From: Opitutus sp. GAS368
Lineage (GTDB): Bacteria; Verrucomicrobiota; Verrucomicrobiia; Opitutales; Opitutaceae
Direction: 5' to 3'
DNA length: 35,790 bases
Assembly (NCBI GenBank): GCA_945869845.1
Contig: CAMBRG010000023.1
Coordinates: 1-35,790 of the forward strand
Part shown: in pieces, positions 1-6,608 of the stretch
Layout: every line of letters begins with the position of its first letter
How positions within the stretch are numbered: position 1 is the first letter of the stretch
Notes under the pieces: model-generated
The model's input: the letters and a program-made list of their open reading frames with translations, nothing else
Told to the model about the DNA's origin: nothing
Databases searched by the model: none
Position numbers and translations under genes: made by a program

Positions 1-1
1 C

Positions 2-721
2 GCCGCCACCCTTGCCGAGAAGAAAATCGCCACCCTCTCAACCCCCGGCTCCGCGCAGACCATCGTCAAAACCCGCGTGCTCGTCCAGCGCCAGCAACTT
101 TGTCGCCTCGATCGCGAGTCCCCGCCCTCCGCCTACGCCGTCACCGCCGACGCCGCCGAAAAACTTCTCAGCACCGCCATCCGGTCGCACGACGCCGTCA
201 TCTTCTCCGACTACGCCAAAGGCATCCTTTCCGACGAGCTCGTCGCCCGCATCACCACCCTCGCCCGCACCGCCGGTAAGCTCGTCGCCCTCGACCCCAA
301 GCCCAGACACGCCCTCGCCTTTCACGGCCTCGATCTTATCACCCCGAACAAACGCGAAGCCCTCGAACTCTCCGGCCTCCACCCCGCCCCCGGCACGCCC
401 TTCCCCGCCGCCGCCGTCTGCGCCCGACTCCACGAGAAATTCGCGACCAAGCACTTGGTCATCACCCTCGGCGAAGACGGCATGTTGCTCAGCACCGCCG
501 GCAAAATTCTCAAAACTATTCCCACCGCTGCCCGCGAAGTTTACGACGTCTCCGGCGCCGGCGACACCGCCCTCGCCGCCCTCGTCTTGGCCTTGGCCGC
601 CGGCGCCAAACTCGAAATCGCCGCCCACTTCGCCAACGCCGCCGCCGGCGTCGTCGTCGGCAAACTCGGCACCGCCACCGTCACCCCCGCCGAGCTCAAG
701 GCTTACGTTAGTTACCGCTAA
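2..721 (+). CDS. hldE: ADP-heptose pathway sugar kinase (HldE/RfaE kinase domain), 5' end cut by window
   Basis: This is the C-terminal part of a PfkB-family kinase. The frame is open to the window edge, so the real start lies upstream; the GTG at 77 sits inside conserved sequence (TIVKTRVLVQRQQLCRLDRE) and is not the start. Family signatures are visible: the ITPNKREA segment, the GEDGMLL strand, and the DVSGAGDT anion-hole and catalytic-Asp motif near the end. By homology it phosphorylates D-glycero-D-manno-heptose 7-phosphate at C1 in the cytoplasm, making the bisphosphate for LPS inner-core heptose. It stops soon after the kinase domain, so no nucleotidyltransferase (HldE C-terminal) domain is fused; that step must be elsewhere. 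The next gene, 3 bases downstream, is the phosphatase for the following step, which supports the call over ribokinase or fructokinase. Confidence 0.85.
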   Translation, partial: AATLAEKKIATLSTPGSAQTIVKTRVLVQRQQLCRLDRESPPSAYAVTADAAEKLLSTAIRSHDAVIFSDYAKGILSDELVARITTLARTAGKLVALDPKPRHALAFHGLDLITPNKREALELSGLHPAPGTPFPAAAVCARLHEKFATKHLVITLGEDGMLLSTAGKILKTIPTAAREVYDVSGAGDTALAALVLALAAGAKLEIAAHFANAAAGVVVGKLGTATVTPAELKAYVSYR

Positions 722-724
722 TCC

Positions 725-1291
725 GTGGAACCCAAAAAACACCAACCCAAGAACGCCGATTCTCGCCGCGCCCTCTTCCTCGATCGCGACGGCACGCTAA
801 TCCTCGACAAACACTACCTGTCCGATCCCGCCGGCGTGGAAATCATCCCCGGCGTGCGCGACGCTCTCCAGCGCGCCAGCGCCCTCGGCTATCAGCTCTT
901 TATGCTGACCAACCAGTCCGGCATCGGCCGCGGACTCTACACCCTTGACGACGCCCTCCTCGTCAACGCCCGCATGGAGACCTTGCTCGCGCTCCACTCA
1001 CCCCTCTTCGCCGGCATCTGCATCGCACCGGAGGCGCCCGACCAACCCTCGCTCTACCGCAAACCCTCGCCGCGCTACATTCAGGAGATGATCGCTCAAC
1101 ACCACCTCGATCCCGCCCAGTGCGCCATGGTCGGTGACCGCGCCAGCGACACCCAAGCCGGTCTCAACGCCGGCGTCCGCGCCATCGCCGTCTGCACCGG
1201 CGAGCTCACAGCCGAGGCTTGGCAAACCCTCGCCCTCCCCGGCGCCGAGATCCACGCCGACCTCGCCGCCTTCGTCGCGACTCTTTCCTAA
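725..1291 (+). CDS. gmhB: HAD-IIIA phosphatase, probable D-glycero-D-manno-heptose-1,7-bisphosphate 7-phosphatase
   Basis: A 188-residue HAD phosphatase starting at GTG 725, three bases after the heptose kinase stop, so the two are probably co-transcribed and translationally coupled. The motifs are complete: FLDRDGT (nucleophile Asp20, acid/base Asp22), LTNQSG (Thr62), RKPSP (Lys113) and MVGDRASDTQAG (Asp138, Asp142). By family it removes the 7-phosphate from heptose bisphosphate, giving heptose 1-phosphate for ADP activation. The loop that carries the zinc-binding Cys/His cluster in E. coli GmhB is short here and keeps one Cys (ICIAPEAPDQPSLYRKP), so the structural zinc is probably absent. 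A histidinol-phosphatase-like role is the main alternative, but the kinase neighbour favours heptose. Confidence 0.85.
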   Translation: MEPKKHQPKNADSRRALFLDRDGTLILDKHYLSDPAGVEIIPGVRDALQRASALGYQLFMLTNQSGIGRGLYTLDDALLVNARMETLLALHSPLFAGICIAPEAPDQPSLYRKPSPRYIQEMIAQHHLDPAQCAMVGDRASDTQAGLNAGVRAIAVCTGELTAEAWQTLALPGAEIHADLAAFVATLS

Positions 1292-1350
1292 ATTCCTCTC
1301 TTTCATTCGCACCCATCGCGGAATTCGCGGGCCACTTTTCTCCCTCCGAT

Positions 1351-1377
1351 TTTCGTGTCTTTCGTGTGTTTCGTGGT
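1351..1377 (+). repeat. Three tandem 9-bp units (TTTCGTGTC-like)
   Basis: Three consecutive nonamers, TTTCGTGTC, TTTCGTGTG and TTTCGTGGT, lie in the 113-bp gap between gmhB and the glycosylase gene. The low-complexity phrase resembles dispersed intergenic repeats I associate with environmental bacterial genomes (recollection, not searched). No coding function is apparent. Confidence 0.6.
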
Positions 1378-1404
1378 AACCCGTTCTCCCTCCTAACCCG
1401 CTCC

Positions 1405-2268
1405 ATGCCCGAACTCGCTGAAGCCGAATTTTTCCGCAAACGCTGGACCCAAGCCGCGCGCCCTTCGCCAAAGATTCTCCGCGTCCACACCCACGACGCC
1501 AAAAAACTTTTCCGCACTGCGCCCGCCCCCGCCCTCCGCGCCGCGCTCACCGACTCCGTTCTCACCGCCTCCGCCGCCGCCGCGAAGCAGATCCTCTTCC
1601 GCTTTCAACGCCCCGCCACCTCCGCCTCGCCCGCGATCGACGCTTGGCTCGGTATCCACCTCGGCATGACCGGCGACCTTTCCGTTGCAACGCCGGCTCA
1701 TACTCCGCGCAAGCACGACCACCTCGTCCTCTACACCGCCGCCCACGCGCTCGTCTTCGCCGACCCACGTCTCTTCGGCCGCATTCAGTTTCACCTTGGC
1801 CCCGACGCCCCACTTTGGTGGGCCAAGATCGCCCCGGCCCTGATCTCGCCCGCATTCACTGTCGCCGCCGCGGCCGCATTCCTAACCCGCCGCGGCCGCG
1901 CGCCGATCAAGGCCGTCCTGCTCATGCAGGAGCGATTCCCCGGCATCGGCAACTGGATGGCCGACGAAATCCTCTGGCGCGCCGCGATTCACCCCGCCCA
2001 GCCCGCCGGTTCCCTTCGACCCGCCGAGGTCAAAACCCTCTGGCGCGAATGCCGCGCCGTCGCCCGCCTCGCCCTCGCCACCATCGCGGGACGCGGCGAT
2101 GACCTTCCGCCTGATCTCAACACCGCCATCCCCGACACCTGGCTCTTCAACCACCGTTGGTCCGACGGCGGCCGCTGCCCCAAAACCAAAAAACCTCTGA
2201 CTCGCGCCGACATCGGCGGTCGCACCACCTGCTGGTCTCCGGCCCGCCAAAAACTGCGCAAGAACTGA
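1405..2268 (+). CDS. mutM: Fpg/MutM-family DNA glycosylase with degenerate zinc finger
   Basis: This 287-residue protein starts at ATG 1405, chosen because it gives the N-terminus MPELAEAE, the form of the Fpg family MPELPEVE, in which Pro2 is the Schiff-base nucleophile and Glu3 is essential. Further marks are Lys61 (KQILF) at the place of the family's catalytic lysine, HLGMTGDL, DPRLFGRI, and the helix-two-turn-helix PGIGNWMADEILW. Family members excise oxidised purines such as 8-oxoguanine and nick the abasic site. The C-terminal finger is odd: instead of two CxxC pairs there is one Cys on each side (Cys258, Cys276) around KKPLTRADIGGRTT, so classical Cys4 zinc binding is unlikely. It could be a zincless Fpg or a Nei-like branch. 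The frame is open far upstream of 1405, but that part is not family-like. Confidence 0.85.
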   Translation: MPELAEAEFFRKRWTQAARPSPKILRVHTHDAKKLFRTAPAPALRAALTDSVLTASAAAAKQILFRFQRPATSASPAIDAWLGIHLGMTGDLSVATPAHTPRKHDHLVLYTAAHALVFADPRLFGRIQFHLGPDAPLWWAKIAPALISPAFTVAAAAAFLTRRGRAPIKAVLLMQERFPGIGNWMADEILWRAAIHPAQPAGSLRPAEVKTLWRECRAVARLALATIAGRGDDLPPDLNTAIPDTWLFNHRWSDGGRCPKTKKPLTRADIGGRTTCWSPARQKLRKN

Positions 2269-2325
2269 CGCGCTCCGCCGATCCCTCCGTTGACATAGCC
2301 AACTCCGCTTTCCAACTTGGCCAAC

Positions 2326-2661
2326 ATGAACGTCAAGACCGCCGAGCTGAAAAACAACCTCAGCAGATACCTGCGCCGGGTCCGAGCCGGCAAGACGCTC
2401 ACCGTCTTCGACCGCGATACCGCGATCGCCGTGCTTTCCCCGGTTCCCGCATCCCCCGACATCGCACCTCCGCTTGACCGCGCCTGGCAACGCGAGCGCC
2501 TCGCCGCCCTCGCTCGGGCCAAGAAACACGGCGTCAAGATCGACATCCCTATCCATCGCCCAGTCGGGCCGGTCTTCCCCGACATTAAGCCCATCCTCGC
2601 ACCCGACGGGCGCACCGACATCAACACCATCGACCTCGTCCGCGGCGGGCGTGACTGGTGA
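2326..2661 (+). CDS. Phd/YefM-type antitoxin
   Basis: A 111-residue protein beginning MNVKTAELKNNLSRYLRRV, the N-terminal DNA-binding fold typical of Phd/YefM antitoxins, followed by GKTLTVFDRDTAIAVLSPV. The C-terminal half (from about residue 50) is a charged, proline-containing tail expected to wrap the toxin. ATG 2326 is preferred; an in-frame TTG at 2317 is possible. A TTGACA hexamer lies at 2290-2295, but no good -10 follows at normal spacing. The stop overlaps the toxin ATG by one base (TGATG), the usual coupling in such modules. Antitoxins of this type neutralise the partner and repress the operon. Confidence 0.85.
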   Translation: MNVKTAELKNNLSRYLRRVRAGKTLTVFDRDTAIAVLSPVPASPDIAPPLDRAWQRERLAALARAKKHGVKIDIPIHRPVGPVFPDIKPILAPDGRTDINTIDLVRGGRDW

Positions 2662-3062
2662 TGCGCGCCTACTGGGACACCAGCGCGCTGCTCGCGCTCC
2701 TTTTCGACGGGCCGCACACCGCCCGCGCGCGGACGGCCAGTGCCCTGTGCACGGAGATTCATTCGTGGTCCTGGCTCCGCATCGAAGCCGAAGCGGGGGC
2801 GTCGCGACGTGAACCGTCCGAAATTTGGCGCGCATCGCTCGATCCGCTTTTGCGCGCCGTCCGCTGGCTGGAGATTTCACCCACCGAACACTCCTCCATC
2901 CTCGCCCTCAACCAACGCCACCGCCTACGCGCCGCCGACGTCGGCCACCTCTACTGCTTTAGCCGCCTCAGCCTTGTCCACCCCCAAGCCCAGCTCGTCT
3001 GCTTCGACGCAGAATTGTGCGCCGCCGCCCGTGCTGAGAAACTCCGCGTCTGGTCCCCCTAA
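2661..3062 (+). CDS. vapC: PIN-domain toxin (VapC family)
   Basis: A 133-residue PIN-domain protein, YWDTSALLALL at the N-terminus carrying the first acidic residue (Asp6), a central acidic stretch (RIEAEAG), RAADVGHLYC and LVCFDAELCAAA with the later aspartates. PIN toxins are Mg-dependent endoribonucleases that cut tRNA or rRNA. It overlaps the antitoxin stop by one base; an in-frame GTG at 2658 is the alternative start. The pairing of a Phd-type antitoxin with a PIN toxin is common. RNA target cannot be read from sequence. Confidence 0.85.
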   Translation: MRAYWDTSALLALLFDGPHTARARTASALCTEIHSWSWLRIEAEAGASRREPSEIWRASLDPLLRAVRWLEISPTEHSSILALNQRHRLRAADVGHLYCFSRLSLVHPQAQLVCFDAELCAAARAEKLRVWSP

Positions 3063-3119
3063 ATTCCCGGGGAGGCTGCCCGGTCCAGCCGGCACTGCAG
3101 GCCCTTCCCCTTTCCCAAC

Positions 3120-3878
3120 GTGACCGCACCCGCCAAAAAAATCCGCCTCGACGAACTCCTCGTCGTCCGTGGCCTCGCCGCTTCCCGCGCCCAGGCCAAG
3201 GCCCTCGTCATGGCCGGCCGCGTGCGCAACGGCACGGAACGCCTCGACAAACCCGGCCGCGACTATGCCTCCGATTGCGAACTTTCCGTCGAACAACCGC
3301 CTCGCTTCGTCAGTCGCGGAGGCGAAAAACTCTCCGCCGCCCTTACCGCTTTTAACCTCAATCTCGCCGGCGCCCACGTCCTCGACGTCGGCGCTTCCAC
3401 GGGCGGCTTTACCGATTGCGCCCTCCAGTCCGGCGCCGCCGACGTGATCTGCGTGGATGTCGGCCGGGCTCAGCTCCACCCCAAACTGCTCGCCGATCCG
3501 CGCGTCACCAACTTCGAGAAAATGAACGCCCGCCACCTCACCGTGGGCGACCTCCCGCGGGCCGAATTCGACGCTGTCGTTACCGACCTCTCGTTCATTT
3601 CCCTCAAAGTCGTACTTCCCGCGATCTGGCCTTTCGTCCGCCCCGGCGGAGTGCTGGTCGCCCTGGTGAAGCCCCAGTTCGAAGCCGGGAAAGCCGAGGT
3701 GGACAAAGGCCGCGGCGTCATCCGCGACCCCGCCGTGCAACAGGTCGTGCTCGACGATATTCGCACCTTTGCCACTGGTCTTCTCCGCGGCGCGACCCTC
3801 ATCGGGACCATCGACTCGCCCATCACCGGCACCGACGGCAACCGCGAGTTCCTCCTTGGCCTCCGTCGCTCGCCGTAA
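3120..3878 (+). CDS. tlyA: TlyA-family rRNA 2'-O-methyltransferase / hemolysin A
   Basis: A 252-residue protein with an N-terminal S4 RNA-binding domain ([28 protein letters not shown], about residues 8-70) followed by an FtsJ/RrmJ-type SAM methyltransferase. The SAM loop is [13 protein letters not shown] (88-100), and the catalytic K-D-K-E set is visible as Lys70 (RGGEKL), Asp156 (TDLSF), Lys184 (VKPQFE) and Glu243 (GNREFLL). Characterised members methylate cytidine 2'-OH in 16S and/or 23S rRNA and affect capreomycin sensitivity; haemolysis is a historical name. Length and domain order are standard. It starts at GTG 3120, 57 bp after vapC, and is followed by nadK, a neighbourhood common in bacteria. 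Confidence 0.92.
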   Translation: MTAPAKKIRLDELLVVRGLAASRAQAKALVMAGRVRNGTERLDKPGRDYASDCELSVEQPPRFVSRGGEKLSAALTAFNLNLAGAHVLDVGASTGGFTDCALQSGAADVICVDVGRAQLHPKLLADPRVTNFEKMNARHLTVGDLPRAEFDAVVTDLSFISLKVVLPAIWPFVRPGGVLVALVKPQFEAGKAEVDKGRGVIRDPAVQQVVLDDIRTFATGLLRGATLIGTIDSPITGTDGNREFLLGLRRSP

Positions 3879-3932
3879 ATTTGTTTCCCCCGGCGCCGTG
3901 CTCCCGCCATTAATTACCCACTCTTTCTGCGC

Positions 3933-4772
3933 ATGAACGCTCTCCGCTCGCTCGCCTTCGTCACCAACGCCGACAAACTCGGCGCTCCCGAGCTGACCCG
4001 CGAACTGCTCGTCCTCGCCAAAGCCGCCGGCGTCAAAACCAAGCACACCTCCCGGCTCGACATCCCCCGGGGCTGGCTCACGGGCTGCGATGCCTGCTGC
4101 GTGATCGGCGGCGACGGCACGCTCCTCGGCGTCGCCCGCGAGGCCGCTCGCGCCCAAGTCCCCATTATCGGCGTCAACCGCGGCAGCCTCGGCTTTCTCA
4201 CGACGTTCTCCGCCGACGAAGCCCGCGTCCAGTTTTCGTCGCTGCTGCGCGGCGAATTCCACGTCGCCTACCGCTCCTTGTTGGCCTGCTCCACCAGCGC
4301 GAGCCGCCACGACATCGCCCTCAACGACGTCCTCATCAAAGACCAAATCAACTCCCGCATCGTCCGGCTCGAGGTCTTCGCCAACAACCAACTCGTCACC
4401 GAATACACCTGCGACGGCCTGATCTTTTCCACCCCCACCGGCTCGACCGCCTACAATCTTTCCGCCGGCGGTCCGCTCATGTCGCCCGACGCCGGGGTCA
4501 TCGCGATGACCCCGATCTGCCCGCACACGTTGAGCAACCGCTCCATCATTTTCCGAGATGATGTTTGCCTCCGGGTCCACAACCGCAGCCCCGGCTCGAC
4601 CTTGCTCGTCGCCATGGACGGGCAACGCAATCACGTCTCGTGCGCCGATAGGCCCATCGAGATCACGATCTCTGCGCTCAAACTCCCGCTCGCCCAGCGG
4701 CTCGACTACGAGCACTTCGCCGTCGTGCGCACCAAACTCCACTGGAGCGGCGGCTTCATTGAGAAGAAGTGA
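3933..4772 (+). CDS. nadK: NAD kinase
   Basis: A 279-residue NAD kinase. The GGDGT signature is at residues 59-63, with NDVLIKD and CDGLIFSTPTGSTAYNLSAGGP forming the NAD and metal-binding core, and a C-terminal beta domain ending in VAMDGQRNHV. It phosphorylates the 2'-OH of NAD adenosine ribose to make NADP, in the cytoplasm, using ATP or polyphosphate. ATG 3933 lies 54 bp after tlyA on the same strand, so the two may share a transcript. The window gives no regulatory signal for it. Confidence 0.95.
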   Translation: MNALRSLAFVTNADKLGAPELTRELLVLAKAAGVKTKHTSRLDIPRGWLTGCDACCVIGGDGTLLGVAREAARAQVPIIGVNRGSLGFLTTFSADEARVQFSSLLRGEFHVAYRSLLACSTSASRHDIALNDVLIKDQINSRIVRLEVFANNQLVTEYTCDGLIFSTPTGSTAYNLSAGGPLMSPDAGVIAMTPICPHTLSNRSIIFRDDVCLRVHNRSPGSTLLVAMDGQRNHVSCADRPIEITISALKLPLAQRLDYEHFAVVRTKLHWSGGFIEKK

Positions 4773-4845
4773 TCCGTCCGCCGCATTGAGCAGATCCTTG
4801 CGGGTTACGCCGAAAGCCCCGGCCGCGACCGCACACTTCGTGCGC

Positions 4846-4875
4846 AAAAAAGCCCCGGCAAATCGCCGAGGCTTT
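4846..4875 (-). terminator. Intrinsic terminator of the EF-hand gene
   Basis: An 11-bp stem AAAGCCCCGGC / GCCGAGGCTTT (4849-4859 and 4865-4875) with a 5-base loop; the one non-Watson-Crick position is a G-U pair in minus-strand RNA. The A-run at 4846-4851 gives minus-strand RNA a U-tract, so it best fits termination of the leftward EF-hand gene, 30 bp downstream of its stop. It may also stop nadK transcription weakly. Confidence 0.75.
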
Positions 4876-4905
4876 AAAAACTCTAAAAAGAGTCGGGTCG
4901 AAGAA

Positions 4906-5157
4906 TTACTTCTTTTCGCCGTCTTTCTTCATGCCATCTTCCTTTGCCTTCTTCTTGGCGGCATTGGCGGCCTGCATCGCGGCGTTTTCGGCGTCGTCGA
5001 GTTTGCCGTCTTTGTTCTTGTCCCACATTTCCAATTGCTTGGCGCTTGGGCCTTTTTTCTTTGGAGCGTCTTCGGCCCGGAGAGCCGGAGCGGAGAAGCT
5101 AACGAGCACCGCAAGGGCGCCGAGGAGGGTGATAAGTTTTGAGGTCGTGTTTTTCAT
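4906..5157 (-). CDS. Small secreted EF-hand protein
   Basis: An 83-residue protein. Residues 1-28 look like a Sec signal peptide: MKNTTSK, a hydrophobic core ITLLGALAVLVSFSAPAL, and a likely cut after LRA. The mature part is lysine-rich and holds one textbook EF-hand calcium loop at residues 46-57, with acidic or amide residues at Asp46, Asn48, Asp50, Asp54 and Glu57 and the invariant Gly51. The remainder is an Ala/Lys helix ending in a KKDGEKK tail. ATG 5157 was chosen over an in-frame ATG at 5181 because the signal peptide then starts normally. One EF-hand would have to dimerise or bind a partner. It has its own terminator and is divergent from the peptidase gene. Function unknown; periplasmic calcium binding is inferred. 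Confidence 0.75.
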   Translation of the reverse strand: MKNTTSKLITLLGALAVLVSFSAPALRAEDAPKKKGPSAKQLEMWDKNKDGKLDDAENAAMQAANAAKKKAKEDGMKKDGEKK

Positions 5158-5339
5158 AGCGCCTAGAAATTGAGTAATCACTTTCCAAAAAGCCAGCCTT
5201 CAATCGCAAGAAACCCACTTCACCGGGAATTTTTTTTCTCACCGTCCGCGAATCCATTTTCCAACTCAAACGTCCGCGATCCGCCCTCGGTTTCCCGCGC
5301 TTGTTACAACCTCAGCAATGTTTCTAACTCCCTTACAAC

Positions 5340-6608
5340 ATGCCTCCGGACCTCAAATCCCGCCGTCACCGCCTTGCGAACGCGCTGCCCCTCGGAGACG
5401 CCATTTTGGTGGTCGGCTCCGGCCAACCCGTTCCTCTGCCTGAAAATAGCGACCAGACCTACCCGTTCTTCAGTCACGCCGAATACGCCTACCTCACCGA
5501 CGACGACTGCATCGACGGCGTCATTGCTTATGATCCCCGCGACGACGAATGGCTTTCCTTTGTCCCCGCCGTCACCGAGGGCGAACGCGTTTGGGCGGGG
5601 ACCACGCAGCGATCCGGCCTCCCTCTCGCCGAGTTTTCTCCCTGGCTCGCCGCCCGCAGCGGCCGCCCGATCGCCAACTTAGGTGCCCTCCGGCCCGACA
5701 TTCCTGCCGACGTCCCGCTCATCTCTAATATCCGCAATGGCTTCCGACACGCCCGTCGCCCCAAGGACGCCGAGGAAATCGCCGTGCTGCGCGCTGCGGC
5801 CACCGCCACCGCCGCCGGCTATGCCGCGATTCCAGCACTCCTCCGCCCCGGTATCACCGAGCGTGCGCTGCAGATCGAACTCGAAACCGGCTTCTTCCGC
5901 GCCGGCGCAACGCGCACCGGCTACAACACCATCGTCGGCACGGGCCCCAACTCCGCCATCCTGCACTTTTCCCCAACGGCTCGCGCCGCCCAGACCGGCG
6001 AGTTTGTCTTGATCGACGCCGGGGCGGCCATCGGTCGTTACACCGCCGATGTCACGCGCACCTATGTTGTCGGGACACCGAGTCCGTTTCAACGCGACCT
6101 CTACCAAGTCGTCCTCGCCGCCGAAGAGCGCGCCATCGCCCGCTGCATCCCCGGCGCCGAATGGACCGACATCCACCTCGCCTGCGCCGTCGATCTCGTC
6201 GCCGGCCTCGTGGCGATGAACGTGATGCGCGGCCACCCCGAGTCGCTCGTCGAAGCGGAAGCACACACCCTTTTCTTCCCCCACGGCCTCGGCCACATGG
6301 TCGGACTCGGTGTGCGCGACGCCAGCGGCCTCTTGCCCGGCCGCACCAAAAATCCCCGACCATGCCTACGCACGCTCCGCATGGATCTCCCGCTCGCGCC
6401 CGGCTACGTTGTCACCATCGAGCCGGGGCTCTATTTCATCCCGCCGCTTCTCCAAGATCCGGCCCGTCGCGAAAAATACCGCGACGTCGTCAATTGGCCC
6501 CTCGTCGATCAGCATCTGCACCTGGGCGGCGTCCGCATCGAGGACAACATCCTCATCACCGCCGATGGCCCGGAAAATCTGACCGCCGCGATCCCAAAAA
6601 CGCTTTAG
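5340..6608 (+). CDS. pepP: Xaa-Pro aminopeptidase, M24B family
   Basis: A 422-residue two-domain metallopeptidase. The N-terminal part (1-150) is the creatinase/aminopeptidase-P fold (SHAEYAYLTDDDCIDG). The C-terminal pita-bread domain keeps the dinuclear metal ligands: Asp in LIDAGA, Asp in YTADVTRTY, His in PHGLGHMVGL, Glu in TIEPGLYF and Glu in RIEDNILIT. It removes N-terminal residues preceding proline. No signal peptide is seen, so it is probably cytoplasmic. The start is ATG 5340; the 182 bp upstream is shared with the divergent EF-hand gene. Its stop overlaps the stop of the convergent ccoI gene by 4 bases. Confidence 0.9.
   Translation: MPPDLKSRRHRLANALPLGDAILVVGSGQPVPLPENSDQTYPFFSHAEYAYLTDDDCIDGVIAYDPRDDEWLSFVPAVTEGERVWAGTTQRSGLPLAEFSPWLAARSGRPIANLGALRPDIPADVPLISNIRNGFRHARRPKDAEEIAVLRAAATATAAGYAAIPALLRPGITERALQIELETGFFRAGATRTGYNTIVGTGPNSAILHFSPTARAAQTGEFVLIDAGAAIGRYTADVTRTYVVGTPSPFQRDLYQVVLAAEERAIARCIPGAEWTDIHLACAVDLVAGLVAMNVMRGHPESLVEAEAHTLFFPHGLGHMVGLGVRDASGLLPGRTKNPRPCLRTLRMDLPLAPGYVVTIEPGLYFIPPLLQDPARREKYRDVVNWPLVDQHLHLGGVRIEDNILITADGPENLTAAIPKTL

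Noticed and set aside
2290-2320. Sigma-70 promoter of the Phd/VapC module
   Set aside because: TTGACA at 2290 is perfect, but at 16-18 bp spacing there is no acceptable -10, so it is mentioned only in the gene note.
2925-4847. 640-codon open frame antisense to vapC, tlyA and nadK
   Set aside because: It covers three well-recognised genes; its composition is Gly/Asp/Ala/Glu-biased with no motif.
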